Part shown: positions 1-8,175 of the stretch, in pieces
Layout of the letters: each line of letters starts with the position of its first letter
Position numbering within the stretch: the stretch's first letter is position 1
From: Microbacterium luteum
Lineage (GTDB): Bacteria; Actinomycetota; Actinomycetes; Actinomycetales; Microbacteriaceae
Assembly: GCF_015277875.1 (NCBI RefSeq)
Contig: NZ_CP063814.1
Coordinates: 558,001-622,000, forward strand
Reading direction: 5' to 3'
DNA length: 64,000 nucleotides
The notes under the pieces: model-generated
Told to the model about the DNA's origin: nothing
The model's database searches: none
The model's input: the letters and a program-made list of their open reading frames with translations, nothing else
Program-made: the position numbers and the translations under genes

Positions 1-189
1 GAGGTCCGCGCTCTCAACCTCGCCCACAAACCGGGTGGAGCCCGGCTCGACACCGGTCAACGACGACGCATTGGGAATGATGTCGCGTTCCGTCTGCTCG
101 ACCTTGAACTCTGGAAGAGGCGCGGCTGCGCAGGACGACAGCATGAGCGACACGGACAGCAGAACGAAAACCTTCCCGGGTAGTCGCAT
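1..189 (-). CDS. Lipoprotein, N-terminal part (runs off the window)
   Basis: This is the first 63 codons of a minus-strand gene whose 3' part lies left of the window. The protein starts with a Met-Arg-Leu segment, a hydrophobic stretch and the lipobox LSSC at about residues 16-19, so it should be exported and anchored by a diacylglyceryl-Cys. The mature part is polar, with no domain I recognise in the visible piece. Start chosen at the ATG directly before the signal peptide. Function unknown. Confidence 0.75.
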   Translation of the reverse strand, partial: MRLPGKVFVLLSVSLMLSSCAAAPLPEFKVEQTERDIIPNASSLTGVEPGSTRFVGEVESADL

Positions 190-398
190 GTCCGCAACCT
201 ATCAGTTGCTTCGCCTGATCCTGTGCCGCGCGCAGATCTCGCCGGCGGGTTGGCCCGCGATCGCGGCATGTGCGGCCACCGTGGCACTCGCCTCGGCCGT
301 GCTCATTCCTCCGCGGCAACCCGTTCAACGGTCGGTTCCTCCGCGCGGGCGCGTGCGCGACAGCCTTAGTGGAGGCGCATGCCCCAGAGGGGCTGCTG

Positions 399-656
399 TC
401 AGCTCCGTCGCTGCTGCGGGCCGCTCCCGCGTCGCCGCCGGCGTAGCCACACGATGCTGTAGACGAGGAGTGCGAGGAAGGCGGCGACCGAGAACACCAC
501 CCAGCTCGCGCGCTTGGATCCACATGCGAGCGGTGCGGGGCTGCTGCCGCGCTCGGTGCCGCCTCCGAAGCTCTCCAGGCCGCGCACTCCGCAAACGGTG
601 TCGTGCGGTGGTTCGATGAACTCGCACGCGACGCCAGCGACGAATAGGCGGCCCAC
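399..656 (-). CDS. Small putative membrane protein
   Basis: An 85-residue frame starting at GTG; a TTG lies one codon upstream. The C-terminal half has one clear membrane helix (about residues 50-70) followed by an Arg cluster, which suggests a cytoplasmic C-terminus. The N-terminal half holds three Cys residues and no known motif. No good ribosome binding site is visible, so the start and the reality of the gene are uncertain. Function unknown. Confidence 0.4.
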   Translation of the reverse strand: MGRLFVAGVACEFIEPPHDTVCGVRGLESFGGGTERGSSPAPLACGSKRASWVVFSVAAFLALLVYSIVWLRRRRRGSGPQQRRS

Positions 657-859
657 CAACGTGTGTTCAGAGGCGCGGCGACGCCCATGCTCGACGCGGC
701 CCTACCGCCACGGAGGCCGCGTGAGGCCGCGACAAGTGGGGAGCGTGGAGGCCACCGCGTTCGGTGCGATCTATGTCGATCACCTGGCCACGAATCGAAG
801 AATAGAGGCAGTGAGCAGTCCCGCGCCTCGCAGATCGAGTCTTTCCGGCTTGGGGTGGG

Positions 860-1183
860 TCACTGCTGCGTGTGAGTGAGCGGTGTGACGGCGGAGGCCC
901 ACACCCACGCTTTCAGTTCCTTGCCTCCGATGAGGAAGCGGATCGCGCACGCATCCGCCGTCCATCGGCATACCTCTGCGTCGACGAGCGCGGGCGTTCC
1001 GCCGAAGCGGACCCAGGCGCGAGCTGGTTTCGGTTGAGGGTCGATTGTCACAGGGGCGGAGTCAAGTTGCAGTTCCTCGGGGGAGAGGGACTGCAAGGGG
1101 CCGGCTTCGGCAGCGATGCGTTCCAGAATGCGGGCGTCCATCCGTCGGTCGACGCTCGCTGCATATCGCCTACTCGTCCCCAC
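860..1183 (-). CDS. Hypothetical protein, 107 aa
   Basis: The GTG at 1183 is preferred because a GAGAGG ribosome binding site sits about 7 bases upstream and the conserved-looking RRYAASVDRRMD segment begins just after it. The longer frame reaching 1300 adds low-complexity residues. The central part (AWVRFGGTPALVDAEV) and the C-terminal RAWVWAS-like segment resemble small uncharacterised actinobacterial proteins I have seen, but I cannot name the family. No signal peptide or membrane helix. Function unknown. Confidence 0.65.
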   Translation of the reverse strand: MGTSRRYAASVDRRMDARILERIAAEAGPLQSLSPEELQLDSAPVTIDPQPKPARAWVRFGGTPALVDAEVCRWTADACAIRFLIGGKELKAWVWASAVTPLTHTQQ

Positions 1184-1335
1184 GGTGATACCTCTCGACC
1201 ACGACCAGCATAATCGCGTTCGAATAAATGTTCTATGCGGTGGCGAGCGTTCTGGCGTGGGGCGCTTGTTCGTGAAGGGAGTTGCCTGTGAGTAACTCAC
1301 TCGCCGCGCTGGTCGTTTCGCTTACTGTGGCGCGC

Positions 1336-1460
1336 ATGATCCATGACGACGGGTACAGCGTTGCGGCGACCCCGCAGTGCCCTCCTGTGCGACGTTGCTG
1401 CGCCCTGGGTCGGTCGGGTACTGGTGCGCGACGTGCGAGATCGTCGTGATCGGCGTCTGA
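1336..1460 (+). pseudogene. Small zinc-ribbon protein, frameshifted
   Basis: Read from the ATG at 1336, the frame is sensible up to TPQC (codon 1378-1380). One missing base within 1381-1382 then shifts it. The next frame continues as a CxxC (Ser between, Cys at 1386-1388) and a second pair, WCATC, ending at TGA 1458-1460. Restoring one base gives about 42 residues with a CPSC...CATC zinc ribbon. A GTG at 1288 with a GAAGGGAG site upstream could be an earlier start. Family and function unknown; the loss could also be a sequencing error. Confidence 0.4.
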
Positions 1461-1495
1461 GGAGCACGCTGCGGCCAGGCTTGGCGGGGGACCGG

Positions 1496-2209
1496 TCAGC
1501 GCCAGGTTAGGTGGTGCAGGCGCATTGCTCGTTGGAGGTCTGTGTCGGTGGGGTTGACGAGCTGGGCGTGGGTGTGGAGCAGGTTTCGGCCGTGGGGGTT
1601 GTCGCCGGGTCGCTCGTAGATGGCCCACAGTGCGAGGTCGTCGCCGTGGCGGGAGCCGAAGTAGACACCGTCGTATGCCGGCTCGCCATCGGTGTTCGTT
1701 GTTTCGTATAGGTCGACGGTCAGTCGGTGTGTGAGGTCGCGGGGGTAGGCGCGTTTGAGTGCGGCGGCATCGAAGTCGTCGAATCCGAGTTTGAGGGCGT
1801 GGTCGAGGTATGTCGGTCGCAGGGCGGCGACGGTGCTCGAGTCCCGCACGTTGACGTAGGAGCCCTGTAAGTGCGCGGTGGCGGTCATGCGTCCGTGCAT
1901 CCACTCACGCGGGATCGAGCCCGCAGTCGGCACGGGGAAGTGAGCCGCATCTTCAGGGTCTTCGTCGATCCCTGCGAGGAGATCACTGCCGTCGGCGTGC
2001 CGGTCGGGGCGCGCGTAGGCGAGCGTTTCCACGAACGCGCCAAAGAGCGTCTCAGCCGCGTAGGTGGTTCGAAATGCGACGTTGGGGTCGTCCCAGCGGG
2101 CTTTGCCGGCGTATGGAGGGTCGATCCATGCCCAGGGGTCGGGTGCGCGGCCGACGCGATACACGGTCGCGCCGGCCGGGTCGATCACCGTGAGGTCGGG
2201 TGAGGCCAT
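1496..2209 (-). CDS. RES-domain toxin
   Basis: A 237-residue protein with the layout of RES-domain toxins: an Arg in the YRVGRAP segment near residue 20, a Glu in the AAETLFGAFVETLA helix near residue 60, and a Ser in the GVYFGSRHGDDLALW segment near residue 180. These are the Arg, Glu and Ser that name the family. Characterised RES toxins such as MbcT degrade NAD+, so growth arrest by NAD+ depletion is the expected activity. The gene starts inside the stop codon of the Xre-type partner (TGATG, 1-base overlap), typical of toxin-antitoxin operons. Slightly longer than many RES proteins; no export signal. Confidence 0.85.
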   Translation of the reverse strand: MASPDLTVIDPAGATVYRVGRAPDPWAWIDPPYAGKARWDDPNVAFRTTYAAETLFGAFVETLAYARPDRHADGSDLLAGIDEDPEDAAHFPVPTAGSIPREWMHGRMTATAHLQGSYVNVRDSSTVAALRPTYLDHALKLGFDDFDAAALKRAYPRDLTHRLTVDLYETTNTDGEPAYDGVYFGSRHGDDLALWAIYERPGDNPHGRNLLHTHAQLVNPTDTDLQRAMRLHHLTWR

Positions 2210-2595
2210 CAGGCGCCGACGAACCCTTTCGCGGCGGCGAGGACTTTGCTCATCGCGTCCTCGCTGTTGTCCTCGTGGAGCACGCGGGCGGGGGAGCGGT
2301 CGCCGAGCTGGGGGTTCATTCCCTGGAACCAGGTCGCTGCGACACCGTCGCCTTCGCTCAGATCGATGAGATGTGCGACCTGATGTGCCAGGCGCAACCT
2401 GCGCGCTGTATTGGTCGCCGGGGTGCGTTCCCCGTCAGCCCACGCGCGGACCGCGCGAGTCTCTGTCACGTTCGCGATGTATGCCACGAGTTTTGCTCCC
2501 AACCTGACCCGCAGGTCAGCAACGATCTGCGGTGTCGACTGGCGGATCGAGTCGTTGTAGGCCGTCAGCTTGTTGGCCTCAATGGTGGCGGACAT
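2209..2595 (-). CDS. Xre/MbcA/ParS-type antitoxin
   Basis: A 128-residue protein just upstream of the RES toxin, which it overlaps by one base. The N-terminal half has an Xre-like helix-turn-helix region (residues 20-65, with VTETRAVRAWADGERTP) and the C-terminal half carries a segment like the toxin-binding domain (GATWFQG-like, then NPQLGDRSPARVL). The pattern 'NPxLGxxxPxxxL' is typical of the MbcA/ParS/Xre antitoxin group. It should neutralise the RES toxin and repress the operon. Start chosen at the ATG at 2595 because residues encoded upstream are low complexity. Confidence 0.85.
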   Translation of the reverse strand: MSATIEANKLTAYNDSIRQSTPQIVADLRVRLGAKLVAYIANVTETRAVRAWADGERTPATNTARRLRLAHQVAHLIDLSEGDGVAATWFQGMNPQLGDRSPARVLHEDNSEDAMSKVLAAAKGFVGA

Positions 2596-2709
2596 GGCTC
2601 CACGATACCAGCGACACCAATAGAAAAAGCAGTCAAAATAACATCCCAGATCACACGGATGAGTACGTAACCTGCTGCTTGTTGTGCGCGCCTGCTGAGG
2701 TGAGATCGA

Positions 2710-2733
2710 CACCCCGGCCACCAGGCCGGGGTG
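2710..2733. other. Strong hairpin in the 2.6-3.0 kb non-coding stretch
   Basis: CCCCGGCC (2712-2719), loop ACCA, GGCCGGGG (2724-2731) is a perfect 8-bp stem, extended to 10 bp by the flanking CA/TG. No T-tract follows on either strand. The 440-bp stretch 2596-3033 holds no convincing gene. It separates the leftward antitoxin from the rightward DUF4192 remnant, so the hairpin could be a leader structure, an operator or a remnant terminator. Confidence 0.45.
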
Positions 2734-3033
2734 CCACGTCGGCGACGGAGACCGGCGGGCCGGCACGGAGGCCGTCCTTTGGTCGGGCGCTGACGCGCCC
2801 GCCAGTGATGTTCTCGCCCTGTGCGGGTCGTTGCTCTGCCGTGGAGCCTTCGCATCGTACGGTCGCCCGTGCTGCGCACAAGCCGCTCCGCGAACGCGGT
2901 CGCTTCGATCCCTTATTTCGCCCGCGCATTCTCGCCTGCGCGCCCTGACGGGTTGCGCTACGCCCGTTCTCCCTGCTCGGCACATTCGTGCCTCCACGGC
3001 AGAACAACGGGGGAGGGGAAAGGAACCGAGACC

Positions 3034-3219
3034 ATGAGCATGATCGTCAAGGCCACCAGTGCAGGCGCGTTTCTGAGCATGATTCCGGGAGTGCTGGGGT
3101 ACGCGCCCGTGCGGTCGCTGGTGCTGGTGCCGTTCGTTCAGGGCCGCACCGTTGGAGCGATGCGCGCGGACATGCCGCCGGTCGATGCCCTACGCCGTAC
3201 TCAGCCGCGCACGGGATGA
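3034..3219 (+). pseudogene. DUF4192 gene, 5' stub
   Basis: The first 50 or so residues (MSMIVKATSAGAFLSMIP, then GYAPVRSLVLVPF and GAMRADMPP) match the usual start of DUF4192 proteins, which are common on actinobacterial plasmids and islands and normally several hundred residues long. After MPPVDA the frame becomes unrelated and stops at 3217-3219. A good GGGGAGGGG site precedes the ATG. From about 3185 the next frame carries lasso B2 sequence, so the gene was cut by a deletion or recombination joining two loci. Function of the family is unknown. Confidence 0.75.
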
Positions 3220-3481
3220 GGCCCCCACAATCAGCACGACCTGTCGTGGAAGTTCCGCTTGCCTCGTCCGCTCGACAGCGGTTGCGCTCCTCTGCCGGTT
3301 GCGCGGTTCGTGGGCAGACTGGTGCGTCGGTGTGATGGCCGAGCCCCCGTTTCAGGCCCACGCCTGGGCCGAAGCCGAAGGACGAATCGTCGACGAAGCA
3401 GGTGAACGCGACGAGCTCAGGGAACTCTTCCGTGTCGAGATTCCGACCAGACCCCGTCCGACGAGAGCTGAAGGGAGGTGA
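3185..3481 (+). pseudogene. Lasso-peptide B2 leader protease, C-terminal part
   Basis: From about codon 10 this frame has the features of lasso-peptide B2 transglutaminase-like proteases: a Cys-containing ACLVRSTAVALLCRLRG helix, then WCVGV and PPFQAHAWAEAEGRIV. The Cys in ACLVRS and the His in AHAW match the catalytic Cys and His of the family. In a normal cluster B2 removes the leader peptide together with the B1 recognition protein. Here roughly the first third is missing and replaced by the DUF4192 stub. The ATG at 3185 could still allow translation of a shortened protein. The intact precursor gene follows 6 bases downstream. Confidence 0.7.
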
Positions 3482-3487
3482 GAGAAG

Positions 3488-3607
3488 ATGCAAACAACGT
3501 ATGTCGCTCCGACTGTGACGCCGATGGGTAGCTTCCAGCAGGAGACCGGTGTGTTCCTGGCCTGGAGTCTCGAGGTGATCCCACCGATCGGTGACTGGAC
3601 GCCTTGA
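3488..3607 (+). CDS. Lasso-peptide precursor (39 aa)
   Basis: The encoded peptide has the actinobacterial lasso leader pattern YxxPxxxxxGxF...TG (Tyr5, Pro8, Gly14, Phe16, Thr20). Thr at the penultimate leader position predicts cleavage after Gly21, giving the core VFLAWSLEVIPPIGDWTP. A lactam between the amine of Val1 and Glu8 would give an 8-residue ring; cleavage one residue earlier would give Gly1-Glu9. A GGGAGGTGAGAGAAG stretch just upstream provides a ribosome binding site. It directly follows the B2 remnant, but no cyclase (C) or B1 gene is present in the window, so the peptide may be an orphan or rely on genes elsewhere. Too short for ordinary gene finders. Confidence 0.7.
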   Translation: MQTTYVAPTVTPMGSFQQETGVFLAWSLEVIPPIGDWTP

Positions 3608-3639
3608 GTCCCGATCACCACCACGCAATTATCAGGTGT

Positions 3640-3677
3640 CGCCTGCTGTTCGAATGACAGAACCGACAGCAGGCGAC
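3640..3677. terminator. Hairpin after the lasso precursor
   Basis: TCGCCTGCTGT (3640-3650) and ACAGCAGGCGA (3667-3677) form a perfect 11-bp stem with a 16-base loop, 33 bases after the precursor stop. There is no T-tract, so it may be a terminator or transcript-stabilising stem. An operator for the GntR regulator that starts at 3734 is the alternative. Confidence 0.5.
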
Positions 3678-3733
3678 CTCTCAGCAATCGAAGCGTTGAT
3701 CTGCAAGAAGCGCGTACAGGGGAAGGTGACGGG

Positions 3734-4147
3734 GTGATCAGCGAACAGCGTCCGATAGCCGCGACCGTCTGCCGCGATCTCGAAGACAGGATCCTCTCCG
3801 AGACTCTGAGCGCCGGAGAGCAAGTGCCATCGTGGGGGGCGTTGTCGACGGAATACGGCATCTCATCTTCAACAGCCGCTGCAGCAACGAACAGACTCAC
3901 GCGCAGAGGACTACTCGAAAGGCGGAGAGGCATCGGGCTCTTCGTGTCCCCGGCAGCGCGGGAGGAGATCGTCCGGGAACGGAGCGCCTCATTCGACGAG
4001 AAGTACGTGGCACCACTGCTGGAGGAGGCGCGCCGGCTGGGCTACAGCGTGGACGACCTTCTCGCGCTGCTGGACGGGCGAGCCTGGGAGGCCGGTTCGC
4101 CGCCTGAAACGGCGGGCGAGCCGAGCGGCCATCGTTACGGTCGTTAG
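3734..4147 (+). CDS. GntR-family transcriptional regulator
   Basis: A 137-residue protein with an N-terminal winged helix-turn-helix of the GntR type: LEDRILSETLSAGEQVPSWG, ALSTEYGISSSTAAAATNRL, then the wing LLERRRGIGLFV (residues 15-80). The short C-terminal helical part fits the YtrA subgroup, which often controls ABC transporters. The GTG start has GGAAGG upstream. It is convergent with the ABC transporter pair at 4387-6509, so regulation of that pair is plausible but not shown. Confidence 0.85.
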   Translation: MISEQRPIAATVCRDLEDRILSETLSAGEQVPSWGALSTEYGISSSTAAAATNRLTRRGLLERRRGIGLFVSPAAREEIVRERSASFDEKYVAPLLEEARRLGYSVDDLLALLDGRAWEAGSPPETAGEPSGHRYGR

Positions 4148-4386
4148 GGCATCGATGTAGCGATTTCGAGAACGATCGTTTCCGGGAGGAGCGCAGTGCG
4201 ACCGGATCTCGGTGCTCAGAAACGTGTGCCAGATCGAAAACCGCCAACGGCACAAACGGTTTCGGTACGGAGTTTCGAGACGTCGTTCAGTGAGCGGTAG
4301 TAGCGCGCGCGGGTCGGATGCGAAGTCGCGCGTCGCGCCCGACTCGGCAAGTCTGTCGCTGGCGGCGTTCGTTCCCTTGAGACGAA

Positions 4387-5883
4387 TCACGTTCGCTGGC
4401 GCCACCGTGCGACGACGAGCCCGACGAGAGTAATAGCGACACCGATTAGCAGAACGGGCGACTCGAACGCCAGGGCCGCCGCGGCGCCTGCAAACGCTAT
4501 GAGCAACACGGCATCCAGAGCCCAGATCATCCGCACCGCTGCGCCGAGGTCGCCAACCGGCGTCGGGATCGGCGCCAATAGCGTCGGCGGGAGTGGGCCT
4601 TTCAGTGCATTGCCAACGCGAGCCATCAGGGTGAGTACTCCAAGCGCCAGCGAACTGAGAATCGGCGCGAAGGCGCTCATCCCGGTGACAAACGAGCACA
4701 CGACAACAACCGTAAGGAGCACGACGACCGTCACAGCCAAGGGAAAGAGTGCATGGTTGGCGAGCAGATGCTCGTCGCTGATCCCGTACAGCGGGAAGTC
4801 TGCCGCGACACTCGCGGCGTGCCGGATGCCGTCCGTGAATGGGCCGAGGCCGCCGAACAAGGTCAGGCCGGCTGCGGCCCCAAGCGCCCAGCCTGGCATC
4901 GCGGGTGCGAAAGCGAGCGTGATGAGCGTCCCGGCGGTGGCGAGGGCGATGACGCCGACGACGAGCCGACCCGGTGTGCGGACAGCCCCGATCGCGTCAC
5001 GGATCAGGAACACCGCCGACCGACGCCGGATCGCTCGGACGGCGCGGAGGCGGCGGCGGCCCGCGTGGGGCTCCCCCTGGTAGATCGTTACGGCAGAGCT
5101 AAACTCCATGCCGGTCGCATAGGTGGCCGCGGACTCCCACCGCGCGGCCTGCGCCATCAGCTCGGCGAGACCGAGCCGATTCAGCAGCACCGGCACCGCG
5201 GCGACGAGGGCGGCCGTCAGCGCCGTCAGCGCGACGAGGGTGTGGGGCGAGCCGCTGCCGGGATATGCGAGCCCAACCCACCCCCAAGGGGTGAACGGCT
5301 GCATGAACGGGACGGCAGCGGTGAACGCGGCAAGCGCGAGGACACCGAGTGCAACCGGCACCGCAGCGCGCGGGAACACTTGTCCGGCGAGCCAGGCAAC
5401 GGTGGCGACGATGCCAACGAGCGCGCCGACCGCGGCAAACATCGCCGTGCTGAGCGGATCGGCCAGGCCATTACTCGTCAGACTGCCGCCGACCAGCCCG
5501 GCAGCGAACGTGGCCAGTCCGGTCACGAGTGCGCCAGCGCGCAGCACAGGCCCGCGGAACGTGTCAGATCTCGGTAGGTCGCTGGTAGCGAGAGCGTGGG
5601 TCGGAAACGGGGGCAATACGGCGGGGCCACGGTCTCGGCCCAGGATGAGCGCTCCCGCCCACAGGCCCGCAGCGGTGAGCACCGTGACTCCCGGAGCGGC
5701 GGTCGAGGCGAGCACCGCGATCCCTTCCGCGCTCGTCAGGCTCAACCACACGGCGCGCGCGATCGGCGTCACCGCCACCACGGCGACCATGAAGACCATG
5801 TAGGCGGCGTATGCGCGATCGGTGCCAGTGCGGACGTTACGCGAACGCCACACCCGTATCGCTGCTGTTGCGCGGCCGGTCAT
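4387..5883 (-). CDS. ABC transporter permease-like membrane protein
   Basis: A 498-residue, Ala/Val-rich polytopic protein with about 12 predicted helices in two blocks separated by a charged loop (around residues 230-295). It starts inside the stop of the ATPase gene upstream (ATGA overlap), so the two form one transcription and translation unit. No substrate-binding protein or extra domain is nearby. The topology fits an exporter of the ABC-2/YtrC-like kind. Export of a peptide such as the lasso product at 3.5 kb is a guess from proximity only. Confidence 0.75.
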   Translation of the reverse strand: MTGRATAAIRVWRSRNVRTGTDRAYAAYMVFMVAVVAVTPIARAVWLSLTSAEGIAVLASTAAPGVTVLTAAGLWAGALILGRDRGPAVLPPFPTHALATSDLPRSDTFRGPVLRAGALVTGLATFAAGLVGGSLTSNGLADPLSTAMFAAVGALVGIVATVAWLAGQVFPRAAVPVALGVLALAAFTAAVPFMQPFTPWGWVGLAYPGSGSPHTLVALTALTAALVAAVPVLLNRLGLAELMAQAARWESAATYATGMEFSSAVTIYQGEPHAGRRRLRAVRAIRRRSAVFLIRDAIGAVRTPGRLVVGVIALATAGTLITLAFAPAMPGWALGAAAGLTLFGGLGPFTDGIRHAASVAADFPLYGISDEHLLANHALFPLAVTVVVLLTVVVVCSFVTGMSAFAPILSSLALGVLTLMARVGNALKGPLPPTLLAPIPTPVGDLGAAVRMIWALDAVLLIAFAGAAAALAFESPVLLIGVAITLVGLVVARWRQRT

Positions 5884-6509
5884 GCCGCCCCATTCAAGTC
5901 GAGCGTGTGATCGGCCAGCCCGTCCGCGATGACCTGACTGTGTGTGGCGATCACCAATGTCGCGCCCTGGCCGCGCCTCGCGTCCAGTACGTCAATCACC
6001 GACTGCACATGCTCCGGATCCAGACGCTGTTCCGGCTCATCGAGAATCAGCACCTCAAATGGTCGGGCCAGCACCAGCGCGATGCCAAACAACTGCGCCT
6101 GCCCAGACGACAGCTCGTGAGGGAACCGCTCCCCGAGCGCGGCCAAACCCAACTCTGCGACCACCCCACGTGCAAGCTCTGACGCCGAAGCCGGCTCATC
6201 CAGCCACGTCGTGGCAACCAATAGGACGTGATCGAACACGGTGAGGTCGGGAGCCATCGGCGGCAGACCGATCATCGACGCGACGCGCCGACGGAACCCA
6301 CTGTCACGCTGCACGACGGCAGCTCCACCAATCCGCACCACCCCGCTCGACGGTTTACGCGCACCGGCCAGCACTCGCAGCAACGTCGACTTGCCGGTCC
6401 CGTTCCTTCCGCGCACCACCAGCGCCTCGCCCCGATTCGCCACTACCGAGACGGGAGCGAGGAGCGTCACGTCACCCGCCGTAACGCCGACCTCATATAC
6501 CTCGATCAT
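5880..6509 (-). CDS. ABC transporter ATP-binding protein
   Basis: A 209-residue single ABC domain: Walker A GRNGTGKS near residues 34-41, signature LSSGQ, Walker B VLILDEP and switch His in ATHS are all present. The ATG at 6509 is preferred over the longer open frame because GGAGAGG lies 8 bases upstream and the ABC fold begins directly after it. It should energise the membrane protein encoded immediately downstream. Small for an ABC ATPase, lacking any C-terminal extension, as in export-type two-gene transporters. Confidence 0.85.
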   Translation of the reverse strand: MIEVYEVGVTAGDVTLLAPVSVVANRGEALVVRGRNGTGKSTLLRVLAGARKPSSGVVRIGGAAVVQRDSGFRRRVASMIGLPPMAPDLTVFDHVLLVATTWLDEPASASELARGVVAELGLAALGERFPHELSSGQAQLFGIALVLARPFEVLILDEPEQRLDPEHVQSVIDVLDARRGQGATLVIATHSQVIADGLADHTLDLNGAA

Positions 6510-6902
6510 GTATCCATCCTCTCCAACCCGAAGAAGCTCTACAGAGCGATTCGCGCTGGGCGAGTGCGCGATGGCCGGCGGCGGAGCTGGCTTGCAGCGT
6601 CCTAGTGAAATCGTCTGCCGGCGTCGCCAGCGATGTCCTAGGCATGACCGCTGCCGAGTCTCCGTCCGGTTGTAGGTTTCCACAATCGCTCGAAACTGAT
6701 CGTCTACGGCACAGTCATCGCTCGCGTCGCGGGAGCTGTGAGCGGCTTCGCTCAATGTAGTCCTCTCTCGCAGCGGTCAGTATCGTGACCCGCGTTCCCG
6801 CAACCGATCTGTTTACGGATGGTGGTGGGCGCCGCAGAAGGTGCACGCGCAGGTGAACCCGCGCGGCTGAGGTGTGCTCACAGGCGAGTGTGTGAAGACT
6901 GG
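6510..6902. other. Non-coding stretch between the ABC operon and the IS remnant
   Basis: I see no convincing gene in these 390 bases. The ATPase frame stays open leftward from 6755, but the extra residues are basic, low complexity and lack a ribosome binding site. The right part probably contains the deletion junction that removed the rest of the IS256 transposase. Confidence 0.4.
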
Positions 6903-7415
6903 TCAGAGAGCGTCGGCGGCGACGAACGTGAACGGGCCGGCGTCATCGAGCGGGCGGTGCCGGAACTGCTCGACGTGCTCGTCGAGCTCAGCCGCAATCC
7001 GGGAGACCTGCGACTTCGACAGGGAGTGGATCCCGAGGGTCTTGACGAGCTTGTCCATCCGACGCGTGCTCACACCGGCGAGGTAGCAGTCGGCGACGAC
7101 GGTGATCATCGCTGTCTCGGCGCGCTTGCGGCGCTCGAGCAGCCAGTCCGGGAAATACGTCCCCTGCCGGAGCTTCGGGATCTGGACGTCGATCGTGCCG
7201 ACACGGGTGTCCAGATCACGGTGCCGATACCCGTTGCGCTGGGTCATGCGGTCGGGGCTGCGCTGCCCCCATTCGGCGCCGATGACGGCATCCGCGTCAG
7301 CAGACAGCAGCGCGTTGATCATGGTCTGCAGCAAACTGCGCATCAGATCCGGCGACGCGTCGGACAGGGCTTCAGCGAGCACGCTCGCAGGGTCGACAAT
7401 ATGAGGTGCGGTCAT
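6903..7415 (-). mobile_element. IS256-family transposase, truncated after 170 codons
   Basis: The N-terminal 170 residues of an IS256 (mutator-type) transposase: GAEWGQRSPDRMTQRNGYR, then RVGTIDVQIPKLRQGTYFP and the GVSTRRMDKLVKTLGI segment are typical. Full-length members have about 400-430 residues. Here the frame ends just after VAADAL, before most of the catalytic DDE region, so it cannot be active. The upstream end of the element is still recognisable at 7512-7532. Confidence 0.85.
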
Positions 7416-7511
7416 CGTGATGATTCCGTTCGAGTGGGATGTGAGAGTTTCCTCGAAGGATCACACGGTGACCGCGCTCACGTCATGAACGACGAGCTTG
7501 GCCACCGCGCG

Positions 7512-7532
7512 CTACACCACTATGCGGGACTC
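7512..7532. repeat. Terminal inverted repeat of the IS256 remnant
   Basis: On the minus strand this reads GAGTCCCGCATAGTGGTGTA, the usual style of IS256-family ends in actinobacteria. It lies about 100 bases upstream of the truncated transposase start. The opposite end is missing, in line with a deletion. Confidence 0.5.
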
Positions 7533-7805
7533 AACTGAACCGAGGCGAAGTTGCCACGGACGACTTGCCCGATTTACGGGTCGGGGGAGCGGCCGTCTGT
7601 GCATAGTTTGCGTATCCTTCGTCCGGTCGTTCGGATGTTCAGGCGCTAGCGCAGCTGACTGAAGAATCCTTGCGTTGATTTGCCGGGCGCGTCCGAACGC
7701 CGGTCCCTTGCCGCGCGTGAGCCGGTTGTTGTAGGGACGGTCGACTCCGCGGCACCGATCTCGCATCGCGCAGTTCGGATTGCGAGGTCGCGCTATCGTC
7801 GCCTC

Positions 7806-8003
7806 ATGACCTCGCGCAGGCTCGGCATCGTGTTGATCATCCTCGCGTCTGCGGCGTTCTTGGCGGGGGCGTACTGCTGGCTCATACCGGACGACTTCTG
7901 GTGGCGACTCGCGGGGGTGATTCTGGTCCCGATCGCGATCCCCGGGTTCATCAGCGGAGGGCGGCTGCTCAAGAGACCCGACCGGCCGGATGCGACGGGC
8001 TGA
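7806..8003 (+). CDS. Small membrane protein, 65 aa
   Basis: Two hydrophobic helices (about residues 7-27 and 35-54) joined by a short loop with Trp and Asp residues, then a basic tail. The ATG at 7806 was chosen because the hydrophobic part starts soon after; the longer frame upstream is Arg-rich and unlike protein. Family unknown. One of many small membrane proteins in this accessory region. Confidence 0.55.
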   Translation: MTSRRLGIVLIILASAAFLAGAYCWLIPDDFWWRLAGVILVPIAIPGFISGGRLLKRPDRPDATG

Positions 8004-8175
8004 GAAAACGCCGTTCTGTCACGGGGCGACATAGTCTCCTACGGCCGAGGAGCGATGCGGCAGCTCCGCGACGAGCTTGCCCGAGTGACGGTCGGTCAGT
8101 GCAACATACGCCCGCCCGCGGCGCGGCCGGAGTCACGCATGGCTACTACGGTGAGCGGCGTGCGAGACTCCCCTC

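Noticed and set aside
5880..6755. A longer ABC ATPase starting at 6755
   Set aside because: The extra 82 residues are basic and domain-free, whereas a strong ribosome binding site supports the ATG at 6509.
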